From Lathyrus oleraceus (taxonomy: Eukaryota; Streptophyta; Magnoliopsida; Fabales; Fabaceae), in contig NC_066583.1 in NCBI RefSeq assembly GCF_024323335.1, positions 15,032,665-15,096,664 of the forward strand: a stretch of 64,000 nt of DNA, read 5' to 3'. The stretch's first letter is position 1, and every line of letters starts with the position of its first letter. The translations under genes were made by a program, and so were the position numbers. Below the pieces are notes generated by a model. The model ran no database searches, was not told the DNA's origin, and worked only from the letters and a program-made list of their open reading frames with translations. Below, in pieces: positions 1-12,020 of this stretch.

Positions 1-2802
1 CCTTTGCAAGCGCAGAGGAAATTTATGCATCATGAAGCCCCCAGAGGGTCTGGAGTTTGGTTTCAGTTTTCTAGCTCCCAATTGAGGTTGGATTTAGCAT
101 TTGTGTTATCAATTATATGGTTGTCATCCCTTGTGCGGATTGACTTAAAATCCCTTATGAATTGGTAAATTGACATGCTATCTTTTCAAGGAAGTTGGTA
201 TTCCCTCATTCAGAATGGAATTCTCCCGTAGAGTGAATAGGAAATCCCCTAGTATGAGTGGAATTCTCAACATTTGGTGTGTAGCTTATCCCCTGTGGAT
301 TCGCCTACATTAATCTCCAACACGTTTGATTTTCTTCATCCCTAGCAAGGTTGATCCCATGTTATCTCCCTAGTATGGTCACCAAGCAGGATATCTCCAA
401 CTGATCACCTACAGGTGGCTCTCAGTTCAGTCCTCAACAGTGTTTCCCTAGTGAAATTGTCTGATCAGAACCAATCTGTTGTTTCCTCCTGAGCAGAGCG
501 GATGACGAAAATGTTTATCTTTCCATCCCCAGTGGAATAGTGTGCTCTTCTCCTCGGCAGAGATGATTCATCCAGCAGTACAAGGAAATGTGTTGGTTTT
601 GAAACTTTTTGATTGGTGGTTGTTCCCCATAGAGTTTCATCCTTCCCCTGGATAATTTCCCCAGTAGAGTTGCTTCTACGAAGGATCGTATCCATGTTCA
701 GTTCCCCAACCAAGACCTTGCTTGATTTCAGAATAGCGTTGGAACTTCTGAGGAAGATGTGTTGATTCCTTCCCAGCAGAGTGACTGGTTCTCCTCCCCC
801 TGCAGAGATCATTGTTTCCTGGTATCTGTTGCCCCAGTCAGATTAGGAGTTTCCCCAGTGGGCCTAGTTTTCTCGTTTGAGATGTAGTACCGGTTGTTCG
901 TCCATTTGGTCCTGGACCTGGTTGTGTTAGAAATGGTTATTTGTCAGCATTCATCATACATAAACCACACATATACATGCATCTTTTTAACATTCAGATA
1001 TTCATGTTGCATTCTTTGCCATATATCTTTGTTTGTTATCTCCTGCTATTTGGTGATATATATTTCATAAGCAGATGTTGGTGTTTGATCTCTCCACATA
1101 GAGTCATCCCCATAGGCAGAAAGTGTCTGTCATTTCTTCCATATTCCCCACTGAGTTATGTCCTCGTGGATAATTGTTATTTCAGTTTCCTCCCAAAACA
1201 TGTATTGGGATGGAATTACTCCCCTGAGTTATATCCTCATTGGGTTGAGTTTTATTTCATTGTGTCTCTCTAGCTTGTTCCTAGACTGACTCCTCTTGTT
1301 ATTTCCCCTGCACTTCCCCGTAGTTCAGATGAATGATTCTTCAGTAATAAGTGATTATCCATCTTTTTCCCGGCGGAATCTGTGGCCTTCTACCCAGTAA
1401 CCGATAGTCGTAAGTCCTATCTTTGTGGTTTTCTACCCTCATACCGGTAGTTGTAAACCCCATTTTATCCCCTTGTAGAGTTAACCTTGATGGCGGTTAC
1501 TCTTCTGTGGTTTTCTACCCAGTAACCGGTAGATGTAATCCCCTCTTCGTTGGTTATCTTTATCCAATATTCAGCATTGATATTCCTCCACCTTTTGAGT
1601 ATATCTGCCAGTAACCAATGATATATCTCTTGGATAATTGCTCTGATAAAATAATGTATCCCCGACGAGTCATCTTTCATTCACCCCTTTTTGTTGGTAA
1701 TGATCGTTTCTCCCCTTTGATTGGTCATCATTTTATACCCAGTAGTCGGTATCCCGATGTCCCTTCTTTTTGGTGGATTTATCCTTCATTAACCCAGTAA
1801 CCGGTTGTGGATAATCTTCCATGCAAGTATGTTATCTACGTTCTGACGGTAATAGATAATATATCTCATGCGCTCTTCGGTCGAAGTCTCTTTCTTCCCA
1901 GTCGAGTAAGATTCGTATTTCCTTATGGAATCGAATGCCCATCCCATAATCAAGTTTGCTTTGTTAGCCCTCCTTTCGGATGATGAGTGTCTTGGGAATA
2001 TTCCCCAATTCACGCCTTGGTTGGTCACCTATTATATGCCCAGTATCCGGTATCCCTAGTGTTCCTTCCCTTCTGCTCCCTATTGTGACTTTTTGTCCCC
2101 TGTGGAGTCAGATTTTCCTGAGTTGAAATATACCTTTCCAGGTCTTCCTCAGATGTTTTGGATGATTGATACCTCTCACCCTTATATCGGTCTTAGATAT
2201 TCATTCTCCCCGAGCATGTTGTTTTCTCACCCTCATACCGGTGTTTGATCACATGTCTCTTTGAGCTTATTACCCAGTAGTCGGTAATACCTCAATTGCT
2301 TTTTCCTCAGCTGAATCCTCTTTGGACATTCCCCATCGGAGTCCCTTGGTGGATTTTCAAGCCTGAGTCCGGATTTTTATCCGAAGTATCCTTTATGGAT
2401 AGTTTTGTTGTATTGGCATATTCCCCAATACATGCATCGTTGCATCAGATCGAGTCTTTCCATTGATTTATTTTCATGGAATCCCTTCGTGTCTCCTAAC
2501 AAGTTTCAAGTCGTGACTTGCTCACGCAGTTTATTCCCCTTTATTCCCCATTAGAGTCCCCAGAGTCTCTGTCCCATTTATGAGTGTATTACTCATGTAG
2601 ATATTCAGTCTCCTGATTTCTTTTTCCTTTGTGGGCATATATCCCCACAAAGTATTACCTTTTGCATACATACATTTGCATCATGAGGTCTCTTAGGGAC
2701 AAAAATCCGTCTCTTTGTTATTATTTAAGCCCATTCTACCTCGTCGAGACGAAGATTTTAACCTTCATATCTCTGGCTAGAATGACCTTAAATAGGGGCA
2801 TC
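1..2802 (+). mobile_element. Element B (Ogre-like), 3' untranslated internal region, left-truncated by window
   Basis: No pol or gag homology is visible. The stretch is T-rich and carries many copies of a hairpin motif of the type CTACC-CAGTAACC-GGTAG (for example 1433-1452, 1735-1752, 1790-1807, 2228-2243, 2269-2288). The same motif fills the 3' UTRs of the other Ogre copies here. It ends at a polypurine-like tract directly before an LTR start, which identifies it as the 3' UTR of a plus-strand element whose coding part lies left of the window. The short ORFs in it are unrelated to known proteins and I do not call them as genes. Confidence 0.8.
2788..2802 (+). promoter_or_regulatory. Polypurine-tract-like site before the B 3' LTR
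   Basis: CCTTAAATAGGGGCATC lies directly before the LTR start TGTAAGACC. The same CTTAAATAGGGGCA block precedes the LTR of A (about 23680-23693), D (reverse, 38780-38793) and E (reverse, 44826-44839). Its position is that of the plus-strand priming site. B and E share the ending GCATC, which supports placing them in one subfamily. Confidence 0.6.
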
Positions 2803-5800
2803 TGTAAGACCCTAATTTTGACCCTAATATCCCTCATGGCATCATAACATTGCATTTGCATCTTGCCTCAAGGATCATAGCATCTTGGCTCCTAACCTTT
2901 GGGTGGGAACACTTATAAGTTTATTTGAGATCGCCAAGCATGCTTGAATTGTATATTATTACTTCTCTTCTTTTGTCTACTAACCAAAAGCACAAAAATA
3001 TGTCAGTAACTTTGTTTGTTTTGTAGCTTGAGCAATCATAAGATCCAAGGCTCCTAGGAGACCCTATGCTCATTGATATGGCCAGGTGAAGGTGAAAGCA
3101 AGCATGACAATGGTTCACAAGGATCTCATCCATCATATCTGCCTCCCAAGTATCTCAATTTATCAATTTGATCAAAGCAAACCAAAGGGCTTGAGGATTG
3201 TTTCCCAAGGAAACCCCAATTCATCTGTGTATCAACTGTGCCTTGCCCATGAAGCATCCTCAACCCATGATAAAATAAAATCAAGGGAGGTTATTTCACT
3301 CATCATTTTATTCATATTTGAGCTTATTTGAGTGTCCTAAATCATTAATTCATCAAGATTTGAAGCTTGGACTTGAGAAGTTGATCAGTCAATTCATCTG
3401 ACTATTTTAAAATCCACTTAGACTTAACTTTTAATGTGTTTGTCAAATGGAGATGACTCCAAGAGAAAAAACGTTTTTAAGAACCATATGAACAACTTTA
3501 ATGTTCATCAAAAATTTATTTGAAGCTTGGAAAGTCATCATCCATTTCAAAACATTATAGGTCATTTTGACTGAAACCCTAATTTTAGGTCAACTTCCCA
3601 AGAACATAACTCATTCATTTTTCAGGATTTTGAGGTGGGATCGAATGCATTGGAAAGTTTAAGATGTCTAGTTCATTTGTTATGTTGAAAAAAATTTCAT
3701 AATCCTAAACGAAATACATTTGATAATGCAAAACATTATAGGTCACTTTGGGCCAAAGGCATTGAAATGTGAAAAAGTCCAACTTCAAGTGCCCATAAAA
3801 TTCTCATAAAAAATCCAAATGATTCAAACTTTGATTCCAAATTTATTTTCTTGAAACGATCTACAACATTGATGTTGGAGGTTTTGTCATTTGAGGCCTG
3901 CATCATTGAAACAGAAGGGCTTGTAGTTGGCCCACTTTGGAAAATTTCACATTCACATATTTTGCACCTTGAACTATGGCCACTTTTCACTAATATCCCA
4001 TTTCCAAATGAAGTTTTGGTCAACATAACAATTGATCCTCATGTCAAGAGCTTTCCAACCATTACCCATAAGACCATGTTTTATTTTTGGAAAAGGCATT
4101 TTCGAAGAGGAGAACATTTTGGTGCATTTTTGGAAACTACTTGAAAACTCATTGCATAAGCCAATTACACCTCATCTGCACGTCCAAAACTTATTTGCTG
4201 ATGTTAAGCTTGCCAAACCAATAGGATTTGGGCCCTCCATGCGCCTGTACAGGCCCATGCATGGAGGCCCTCTTCATTCATGCACATGAAACTTTCATGC
4301 ATTGCCTTGCCAATTGCTATAAATAAGAGTGCTTGGCTTCATTATTCCACAACCTAAAGGCGCCTGTTATGCTGCAAAACTCAATCCATAGCCATACCTA
4401 AAGGAATTCACTCTTTCATTTCAAAATTTCAGATCTGATTTTCAACTTCATTGGTTGATTATCAGACTCAAAATTCCTTGGCCTTGCTTCATCTTCATCT
4501 CTAGATCACACTACAATCAATAGCTAAGAGGAATTGTACTTCGCAGATCCACATTTCCAAGGTTGATACACAAACTTTTCTTCTTCGAAACACATTGATT
4601 GTAGCTTGTTTCTTGCATTTATTGGTTTGGTTGAAGTCCTCTCATCAGAGGCAATTGAACTATGCTTTTAATTTTGAAAATCCATTGAGTTCAAGTTGAA
4701 CACCATCATTTTCCACCTCTGATTTCTCTTCCCATGGAGATCTAGAGTGAAAATAAATGGTACAGGGGTGATGTACATCACCCCAGCTTTCCATTGATGT
4801 ATAGATCGCTTCATTTGGTTGAGATTGATATGTCTGCAACTCTCACCGGCGCTGATGAGCTCGCCGGAGAAGACGGTGGTGTCCACCACCGTCCCAGATC
4901 CAGATCAAACCACAGCCCTTGGATCTAATCTCCAAATCTAATCTGGTCCTTTCTTTTTTATGACTTTTTTAATGGCCTTGTGTTTCTCATTGACCAAGGT
5001 GTTTGGTGCGCGCGCATGCCTTGGCCTTTGGATGTGGCAGCTCAATGAATGAGCCTGGATCCAACGCACCATGTATTTTCTCATTTTCTTTTTTTCCGAT
5101 TTTAATTTCTTTTGTTTCTTTTATTTCATTTTTATTCAAAAAATCATATCTCTCTCATTTTAATTCCAAAAAATATGAGACCAATTGCATTATTTCTCGT
5201 TTCATTTCTAGTTTCTGAAAATGATTTTTTTATATTTTTTATTTTATCATTTGATATTTTTTTATGAATTTTCTCTTTTCTGGTTATTTTTAATTCATTT
5301 TAAATAATTTTCAATATTCAAAAAATACAAAAATATTTTCTCAACCTCTTTGAATGATGATGGATCTATGAAAAATATTCTCATCAATTTATTAATTGAT
5401 TTAGGATTTATTTGACATTTTAATTCAATTAGGTTATTTTTTATGCATTTTTAATTGATTAAAAATAGTTTCTGGTTTCTAAAAATGTTGAAATTTTTTG
5501 TCAAACTTTGTTTCACTTTGTTGAACTTAGGATGATCCATTTGGACTTTTCAAAGTTGATTTGAAATGGATTTGAAGTTTAACATTTAATTGTTTATTTT
5601 AATTCAAGTATTATTCTAATTTTGAAAAATACCAAAAATTCTTTTATTTGTTTCTTGACTTCTAAGTTTCATTTTTCTTCTGTTTACTAGTGTTTGACCT
5701 TGATTCCATTTGTCTTTGGTCAATGCAATTTGTTTATTTCATTTGAAGTTCAATTAATGTACATTCTTATTCATCTCCTTCTTCATCTTTTTTTTTTTTT

Positions 5801-7639
5801 TATCAATGAGTTAAAGATTGGTGGTTAGCCTTGATGTATGGGAGGTTTAACCTTCCTTGATTCAAATCTAATTCATCTTGATCATAGATCAAGTGAATAG
5901 CTTTGCATTAAGGATAGGTTGCTTCCTAATCAAGCAAAGAACCTAAATTAATACAAGATCATTTCTCATCTTCTTTTGGCATGACAAGTTGTAGGAGCTT
6001 GATTCACTAATCAAGATCTCTAACTTGTGTTTGTTGCCTATATTTTTATTGACCAGCCTCAGATAGGTGTGGCTACTACATTAGTTCACTTACGATTGCT
6101 TAACATAGCGCTAAATTTCCTTATGGCACACTAACTCTAACTATTGACCACTAACTTTTAATTCTTGCACTTTACATTAATGCAATTTAATATTCTTGTA
6201 CATATTATTCATTTGCTTTTACTCTTTGCTCATTTGAGCACATGTTTATGTTAATGCAATTTGCCTTTTGCTCACTTGAGCACATAATTGTGTATATACT
6301 ATTGTGCTTGTGTTTTGTTTTGATTGATGTGAACCAAAGGCAAATGGACAAAAAGGACTTAAATTCTAGGATATTCCCTACGCAAAAATGGAGTAAAAAG
6401 GACCTAATGTTGAAGATGAATTGGAAGGACCTAATCTCTAAACTCACTCTTGTCCATTCCTTGTTTGCCTTATAGAACCTTTTGATGTGTGTGTTCTTGT
6501 GCTAGGGATTCCCATTTGAGCCAAATTGAAGAACCATTTTCATGTGCATCCAAAGTGAGAGATACAAGAGCCATTGGAAGATTCCTAAGAGCTTGCTTGC
6601 TTGATTGATTACTTGAGTATTTGCTTATTTGCTTGCTTATTCCAAAGGAGGGGAGCTACTTGGATCATCACTATGATCTCAAGAAGGGAACTCCAGTGTG
6701 GTTTTACTTCTCTTCCTTCACCTCTTGTATGTTTAGGACTTAGCCATTCGTCTTCTTCCCTCCACTCTAACCCAAGCCAAAACTGTTGTGCAAACATTAA
6801 CATTTGTTTTCAAAAATTAGAAACCTAAGCACTACGCTTTTGTTTTTCAAACTTTCTTTTCATAACACTTATTTTGAATTGAATCCTAAGTCAACCTTAA
6901 CCATATTTTGTAAATATTTTTCATTGGTAAATATAACTCATTCAAATGTTTTTGTGGTTTCAATGGCCACTTCTTGCCAAAGCTTTTATAAACCATTATC
7001 TATTAGGTTTGAGTTATCCTTGAGGTTGATATAATACTCACCTATATCCTTAGTGATGGACAATGAGTCTTCCATGCTTATTATAGGGTTAACCCCTCAC
7101 TAGCATGTTGAAGCTATTCTCACATGGTGGATTTGTGGTTTTAGGTTGAATTTTCTCCCTTGGATAACAAAAGACCTTAAGGCTTTTGGACCAATCAATT
7201 CACCAACTTGTTTTTGAGATTTTTATCCCGAACTACGAGGTTTTGATCCTAATCTTTTTTAAGATGGTACGTAGGCAGTGGGTTTATCCATTCAAACACA
7301 AAATTGTAAATAATTTTTACATTCTTCTCTCATCCCCCCCAATCATATTTGCACAAACAAATTTTCACAAAATACCAACCTACCTTACAACAATTGTGAA
7401 AAGGGCTCCCTAGGAGTACCTAGGATGTTTTGGATGCTTAAAACCTTCCGATTGCATAACCAACCCCTTTTACCCCGATCTCTGACATTTTTATTAGTTT
7501 TTGATTCGATAAAACTTCTCGGTTTTTGTTCGCTTTCTAACCTTTCCTTTGGATAAATAGAAGTGCGGTGGCGACTCGATTTGTATGATTTACTTTTGAT
7601 TTAGTCAATAAATCTAAAGGTAACGAATACCCCGCTACA
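2803..7639 (+). repeat. 3' LTR of element B (Ogre-like, B/E subfamily)
   Basis: The 4,837-bp LTR begins TGTAAGACCC and ends CCCCGCTACA, so the ends are TGTA/TACA. It is preceded by a polypurine-like tract and followed at 7640 by the interior of another LTR. Its 3' part (about 7403-7639) matches the E LTRs best, including the GCGGTGGCGACT block and the 16-bp palindrome CCTAGGAGTACCTAGG at 7409-7424. A TATA box lies about 1.5 kb in. The 5 bp after it, ATATG (7640-7644), is the predicted target-site duplication; the partner copy is outside the window. The short ORFs inside show no recognised protein. Confidence 0.85.
4318..4325 (+). promoter_or_regulatory. TATA box in B LTR
   Basis: TATAAATA follows the CCAATTGC segment about 1.5 kb into the LTR. 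The A LTR has TATAAATA at a comparable depth and the D and E LTRs have TATATATA there, so this is probably the U3 promoter. That leaves roughly 3 kb of transcribed LTR downstream. Confidence 0.6.
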
Positions 7640-8573
7640 ATATGTTACATGGGCTACTTTGAATAAGATCATGGAATGGATAAGCTTGGATGTGGCCATA
7701 TTTATTTGATGTCTTGCTCTTCAAGATAATATATTTGTGCATTTGTGTGTTGCTTGATTCTAAAAGTCCCAGGGAATTCTGGGTTTCTATTGACATTCTT
7801 GTCTATTGGATTGCTACCCATTTGGTCAGATCTTTTCAACTCTAAACTTTTAATTTTTCACATAGGATAGTCTCTTCATCTTCTCCCCATTTCATGAATT
7901 TCAAAATCTCTCCCTCCATTTTTTAAAATCTTCTTTGTGTGAACTACTTTTGTTCTAAACTTTGACCACTTTGCAAAAAAGATAGAAACTTTGGCCTTAA
8001 GCCATTGCATTTTCAAACTTCTTTTCATAAATCAAGCTTGTAAATAAATTTAACTATACTTGACCTAAACTTTCACAAAGCCAAAAAGAACTAATTCATT
8101 CAAACCATTTTAGGCCTTCGTGCCTTTCAAACTTAAATTTTGTTAAAAGCAATGCATCCACTTTGAAATTTGTATCCCGAACTACGATGTTTTGATCCCT
8201 CATTTTTATGTTGGGACATAGGCACAACACCGTAGGTCTTGTCAAACACAAAAATATAATTAATGAATTCTTTTCTCATCCCCCCATTCTATTTGTTTGT
8301 AAACATCACTTTATACCAAGTATATATGCACACAAAAAGGGCTCCCTAGGAGTACCTAGGACACTTTGGATGCTAACACCTTCCCTCTGGGTAACCAGCC
8401 CCCTTACCTGTAATCTCTGGCATTTTATTAGTTTTGATTTGAAAACTTCTTACTTTTGGGTTTTGTTCGTACTTCTTCCCTTTTCCCTTGGAAACAATAA
8501 AAGCGCGGTGGCCACTCTTGTTACTTGATCTCTAGCTTGTCAATAGCTTGATGATCATGAATTTACCGCTACA
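7640..8573 (+). repeat. 3' remnant of the 5' LTR of element A
   Basis: The segment is collinear with 27461-28394 of the A 3' LTR and has the same length. It contains the palindrome CCTAGGAGTACCTAGG (8345-8360) and the GCGGTGGC block, and ends CCGCTACA. The missing first 3.77 kb should lie left of element B, outside the window. Confidence 0.85.
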
Positions 8574-8582
8574 GAACTTAAG

Positions 8583-8600
8583 TGGCGACTTTGTTGGGAA
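8583..8600 (+). other. Primer-binding site of element A
   Basis: TGGCGACTTTGTTGGGAA starts 9 bp after the LTR end. The equivalent in E (reverse, 52195-52212) reads TGGCGACTCTGCTGGGGA. Ogre elements are reported to use a tRNA-Arg-type primer, and the position fits. The A copy differs at three positions and is probably decayed. Confidence 0.7.
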
Positions 8601-8658
8601 GTAGTCTCCAGTGGGTTTAGCCTACTTTTTGTGTATATATTTGTATATATGTGATGTT

Positions 8659-8660
<2 letters not shown>

Positions 8661-8722
<62 letters not shown>
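8661..8722 (+). repeat. Compound microsatellite (TA)20(TG)11
   Basis: Uninterrupted TA repeats at 8661-8700 run directly into TG repeats at 8701-8722. The tract lies about 60 bp after the primer-binding site and is absent from the E leader. Confidence 0.95.
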
Positions 8723-9350
8723 ATATAATCTGTTTGTTGTGCTTGGTGATCTCTGACTGGTGAGATAAGTTTTAACCCAAACTTTAGTGCAATTAAGATA
8801 GAAGGATGGTATAGTCATGTTCGATTTGTGTGGAGTAGTCCTTAACAAGTTGGCTTCAGATCCATCCGCTCAGTGGAGACTCCTTTGGATTTGGAAATGT
8901 CACACAAGTATTTGTGGTTAGGCATTATTATTTCTAATTGGGTCCGAGAAGTTGAGGACCTTAGAACATTTAACCCATCTTGGCCTATTTAGGACGTAGT
9001 GCGAAAACTATTCAAGTGTAGACTTTATAATAGTTGTTACGCGATACTACACTCAGACGAGTTTCTCTTGAGAGTATTATGGGTCGATGAGTCAGTCATC
9101 TTAACCTGTAATATCTGATAGATGGAGTTAAGACTCTGGGAACTTTTTAGAACATGATCTACCGATTTTTATCCTTAGTTTACTCCCTTGCCTGTTAATT
9201 TTTATGATAAATTGATTCATGCATGGCATTCATTTCACATTTGCATTCATTCATTAGCATACATTCTTATATAAATTATAAAATTTAATTTATTTATTAT
9301 GTGATACAGATATAAAAAATTATAATAATTTTGGTTATCTATATGATATA

Positions 9351-9357
<7 letters not shown>

Positions 9358-9380
<23 letters not shown>
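9358..9380 (+). repeat. (AT)n microsatellite
   Basis: A run of about eleven AT units within a strongly AT-rich stretch (about 9250-9790) of the LTR-like insertion. Confidence 0.9.
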
Positions 9381-9381
<1 letters not shown>

Positions 9382-9787
9382 AATAAAATAGTTTTAATTT
9401 AATGATAAATAAAAATAGATTTGAATTTTAATTGTATAATTAAAATTTTAAATTAATTTTATTTGTTAAAGCTCATTAAATTATAATAACTATTTTTTAT
9501 AATTTAGTGGCTCATGTTCCATTTATTCATTATTTATAAATAGAATTTATTTAGTAATTCACGTTTTTTACTTAATAAAATTTATTTATAAGAGTAACAT
9601 TTTTTTAAAAGCCCATAAATTATAAAATAATTTTGGTTGATATAAGTAAGAATAATTTTGATTTCTTTTTTTAAATGGTGGAAGTAAAAATAGAAATAGG
9701 TTTAAATTTTAATTCAATTATGTAACTAAAATTTAAATTAATTTTTATTTAAATTATTCATTATTTATAATAATATTTGTATTTTAT

Positions 9788-9908
9788 AAATATTTAGCAA
9801 GGTTAAACCCTAACTCTCCTAAAGTATAGGAAGGGATCCAAATATTTAGCAAGGTTAAACCCTAAAGTATAGGAAGGGATCCAAATATTTAGCAACGTTA
9901 AACCCTAA
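9788..9908 (+). repeat. Tandem repeat with three telo-boxes upstream of a TATA box
   Basis: Three copies begin AAATATTTAGCAA: 9788-9839 (52 bp), 9840-9882 (43 bp, lacking CTCTCCTAA) and a partial 9883-9908. Each holds AAACCCTAA (9805-9813, 9857-9865, 9900-9908), the plant telo-box found in promoters of ribosomal-protein and other growth genes. The last copy ends 10 bp before TATAAATA. Confidence 0.85.
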
Positions 9909-9918
9909 TCCACACCAT

Positions 9919-9926
9919 TATAAATA
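9919..9926 (+). promoter_or_regulatory. TATA box of the solo-LTR-like segment
   Basis: TATAAATA follows the telo-box repeats and precedes a GA-rich leader-like stretch. A donor-like CAGTAAGTG lies at 10111-10119, and ORF1's ATG (12021) is preceded by an acceptor-like TTTTCAG (12011-12017). A spliced leader feeding ORF1 is possible but inferred. Confidence 0.55.
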
Positions 9927-10774
9927 CTTCATATGGCCGCAGCGAGAGGGAGGAGACGAAAAAGAGGAGAGATACAGCAGAAGAAGATACACAAGGCAAG
10001 GCAGAAGCAAGGAGATTCACGGGCAGCGAAAAGAGAAGCAACCATAAAGCACTCATAGCCTGAATAAGAACAACACACATACAACGAGCAAGCTAGAAGA
10101 AGCAAATCCCCAGTAAGTGTTCATTATGGAATTTGCATCCAGCATGATTACCTTGCAATACTCCTTAATTCATGCATGAATAATATTGGTTTAATATATA
10201 TATTGAGATGATGTATTAATGGTTTGGTGGATGTTGATATTGCTTTATTCAAGTATGCATCTATTCTTGATATGTCATAGCATGTTGGAGAAATTATGTT
10301 TGTATGATTAAAGAATTATATCTGCCATTTAATTATTATTATATGAGTGTTGTTTCTAGTATGATTATGTTTATTTCACATGTTGTTATTACATAATAAT
10401 GATGATGATGATATAATGGTGATAATATAAATCCTTGGTTGTCTTTAACATGTATGTGTAAGGTTTGTTTTATCATTATCACTTGCAATAAAGAGAACTA
10501 ATACATGAGTAAAATAATATAAGCTTCTTGATTTGTGCATGGCTATTTTTATTATTGCATGATGATTACATATGATCTTATTTTATGTGTGTGGTTTGAT
10601 ATAAGATGAAGTTATAGGTTTGTTGTATTCACATGAAAGAAACAGCATGAGAAAAAATAAAGTAGCTTGCCGTAAGAGAGAAAGCTGTAACATGCATGGT
10701 GGTGTTGTGTCAAAATGGAAAAATCCATGTAGAATTAATATATATTTTAATGAAGGCGAATAAATAACGAATGG

Positions 10775-10850
10775 ACCAACATGGCTTGTTGGTAGCTCCC
10801 CCCCTACTACAACGTAGAGGTCTTGGGTTCGAGCCCCTAGGACCTATTTT
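10775..10850 (+). repeat. tRNA-derived, SINE-like segment
   Basis: TGGCTTGTTGG (10782-10792) resembles an RNA polymerase III A box, and GGTTCGAGCCC (10826-10836) fits the B-box consensus. Their spacing of about 34 bp is normal for tRNA genes and SINEs. There is no tRNA acceptor stem or cloverleaf, so it is not a functional tRNA gene. The ends and a target-site duplication could not be fixed. Confidence 0.45.
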
Positions 10851-11155
10851 TTAGCTTTTCAGTTTTCCGTAATGTGAATATAACTGTCTAAACGTATGCT
10901 AATAGGATTGCATGGAAAGATAAATAATCGAACTTAGATAAATTAATTCAAGATAATATATCCGAATCCAATCATTTCCACACTTGCACCTCTAGGGTAA
11001 CCCTCTCTTTGTTGCCTTACGATATTACGGTCATGTCCCGCGAATGTGGGGATACTCTTAGCAAAGACCCTTTCGATTAAATCATCATCATCCCTAAACA
11101 CATAAGTCATAGTCTCTTCGACCAAAAGGTCAATGTCCCTACAAGATAAATCATA

Positions 11156-11223
11156 GTCCCTCGAACGTTGCCTTCGAATATATGACCTTGTCCCTCGAAC
11201 GTTGCCTTCGAATATATGGCTTT
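11156..11223 (+). repeat. 34-bp tandem duplication
   Basis: Copies at 11156-11189 and 11190-11223 share GTCCCTCGAACGTTGCC and differ at two or three bases near the end. A third partial start (GTCCCTCGA) follows. Non-coding, inside the LTR-like segment. Confidence 0.85.
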
Positions 11224-12020
11224 GTCCCTCGATGACCCTTCGTTGTAGCCTATGATTAAATAATGATCGCCCATTCGAATGCTAAGGTATCCTTATAAAT
11301 GTTGCCTTCAATGACCAATCGACGACCCCCCGATGTCCCTTTACATCCAAAGGATAAGACTACTTACTTCTCAATAGTAAGGACAGTTTTACCCTCCTAA
11401 GGATAGGAAATACCTATAAAGACCTTGGTTAGGTATAACTCTTAAATGCTTGCTCACAGCTTAAAATACTTTTCGCACCTCACACTTTTCAAAACATCTT
11501 TTAGAAAATCACCACGTGGTATACATTTGCACCAGAATCATCGCCGAGTTATATTTTTCTAAACATCTTTCAAAATCAAACGAGATAAACACTTTGTATA
11601 CATTCGTACAAGAATCATTACAAAGTTAAACTCTCCTTTCAAAATATTTTCTAAACACACCACATTTCTCAAACACTTTTTCAAACAAGGAAAACATAAG
11701 TGAGTTAAGCAATTAAGAGCCCATGGATAACCATGGATACAAAGGGTGCTAACACCTTCCCTTTGTATAATGTACCTCCCGAACTCAAAATCTAATCAAG
11801 GTCTTTCCTGTTCTTTTCCGCCTTTCCTTATTGGATAAAAGAAAAGTCGGTGGCGACTCTTGTTGTCCGCAACATTCCTTTTCAAAGCAAAAACACAAAG
11901 TCAGTTCACCGTATCACACCTTATTTGTGATTGTTGAATTCATGCATTCATGCGCATCATAACATTCATCACAAGAAAATTTCAAGGAACTAAGGTATCA
12001 TTTGCAAATATTTTCAGACC

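Larger units (their letters stand above)
8574..9299 (+). other. 5' leader of element A, first part
   Basis: Non-coding leader. It matches the E leader (reverse, about 51600-52190) in several blocks, for example TTGTGGTTAGGCAT and GTTACGCGATACTACACTCA. It holds one long dinucleotide microsatellite (8661-8722). Similarity to E stops near 9250-9300, where an LTR-like insertion begins, and resumes near 11925. Confidence 0.7.
9300..11918 (+). repeat. Solo-LTR-like insertion in the leader of element A (third Tat-type LTR family)
   Basis: The segment begins TGTGATACAG and ends CCGTATCACA, so the termini are an 8-bp perfect inverted repeat (TGTGATAC/GTATCACA) with TG...CA ends. Its 3' part carries GGGTGCTAACACCTTCCC and GGTGGCGACTCTTG, blocks that mark the 3' ends of the other Ogre LTRs here. 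TATAAATA lies about 620 bp in. The flanking 5-mers, TATTA (9295-9299) and CCTTA (11919-11923), match only in part, so a duplication is not proven. No primer-binding site or internal region adjoins it, so a solo LTR is the simplest reading. The E leader lacks it. Confidence 0.65.

Noticed and set aside
941..1273. 110-codon ORF in the B 3' UTR
   Set aside because: Low-complexity hydrophobic translation of T-rich repeat sequence with no homology I can name.
7640..8573. One single LTR from 2803 to 8573
   Set aside because: A complete LTR end (CGCTACA) lies at 7639 and the rest is collinear with 27461-28394 of a different LTR subfamily.
8555..8848. 97-codon ORF across the TA/TG microsatellite
   Set aside because: The His-Thr and Ile-Tyr runs come from translating the microsatellite and LTR end.
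9805..9908. Interstitial telomere repeat
   Set aside because: AAACCCTAA occurs once per longer unit and is not in tandem, so it is a telo-box type motif rather than telomeric DNA.
10782..10836. tRNA gene
   Set aside because: Only A- and B-box-like sequences are present; no acceptor stem, anticodon arm or cloverleaf can be drawn.
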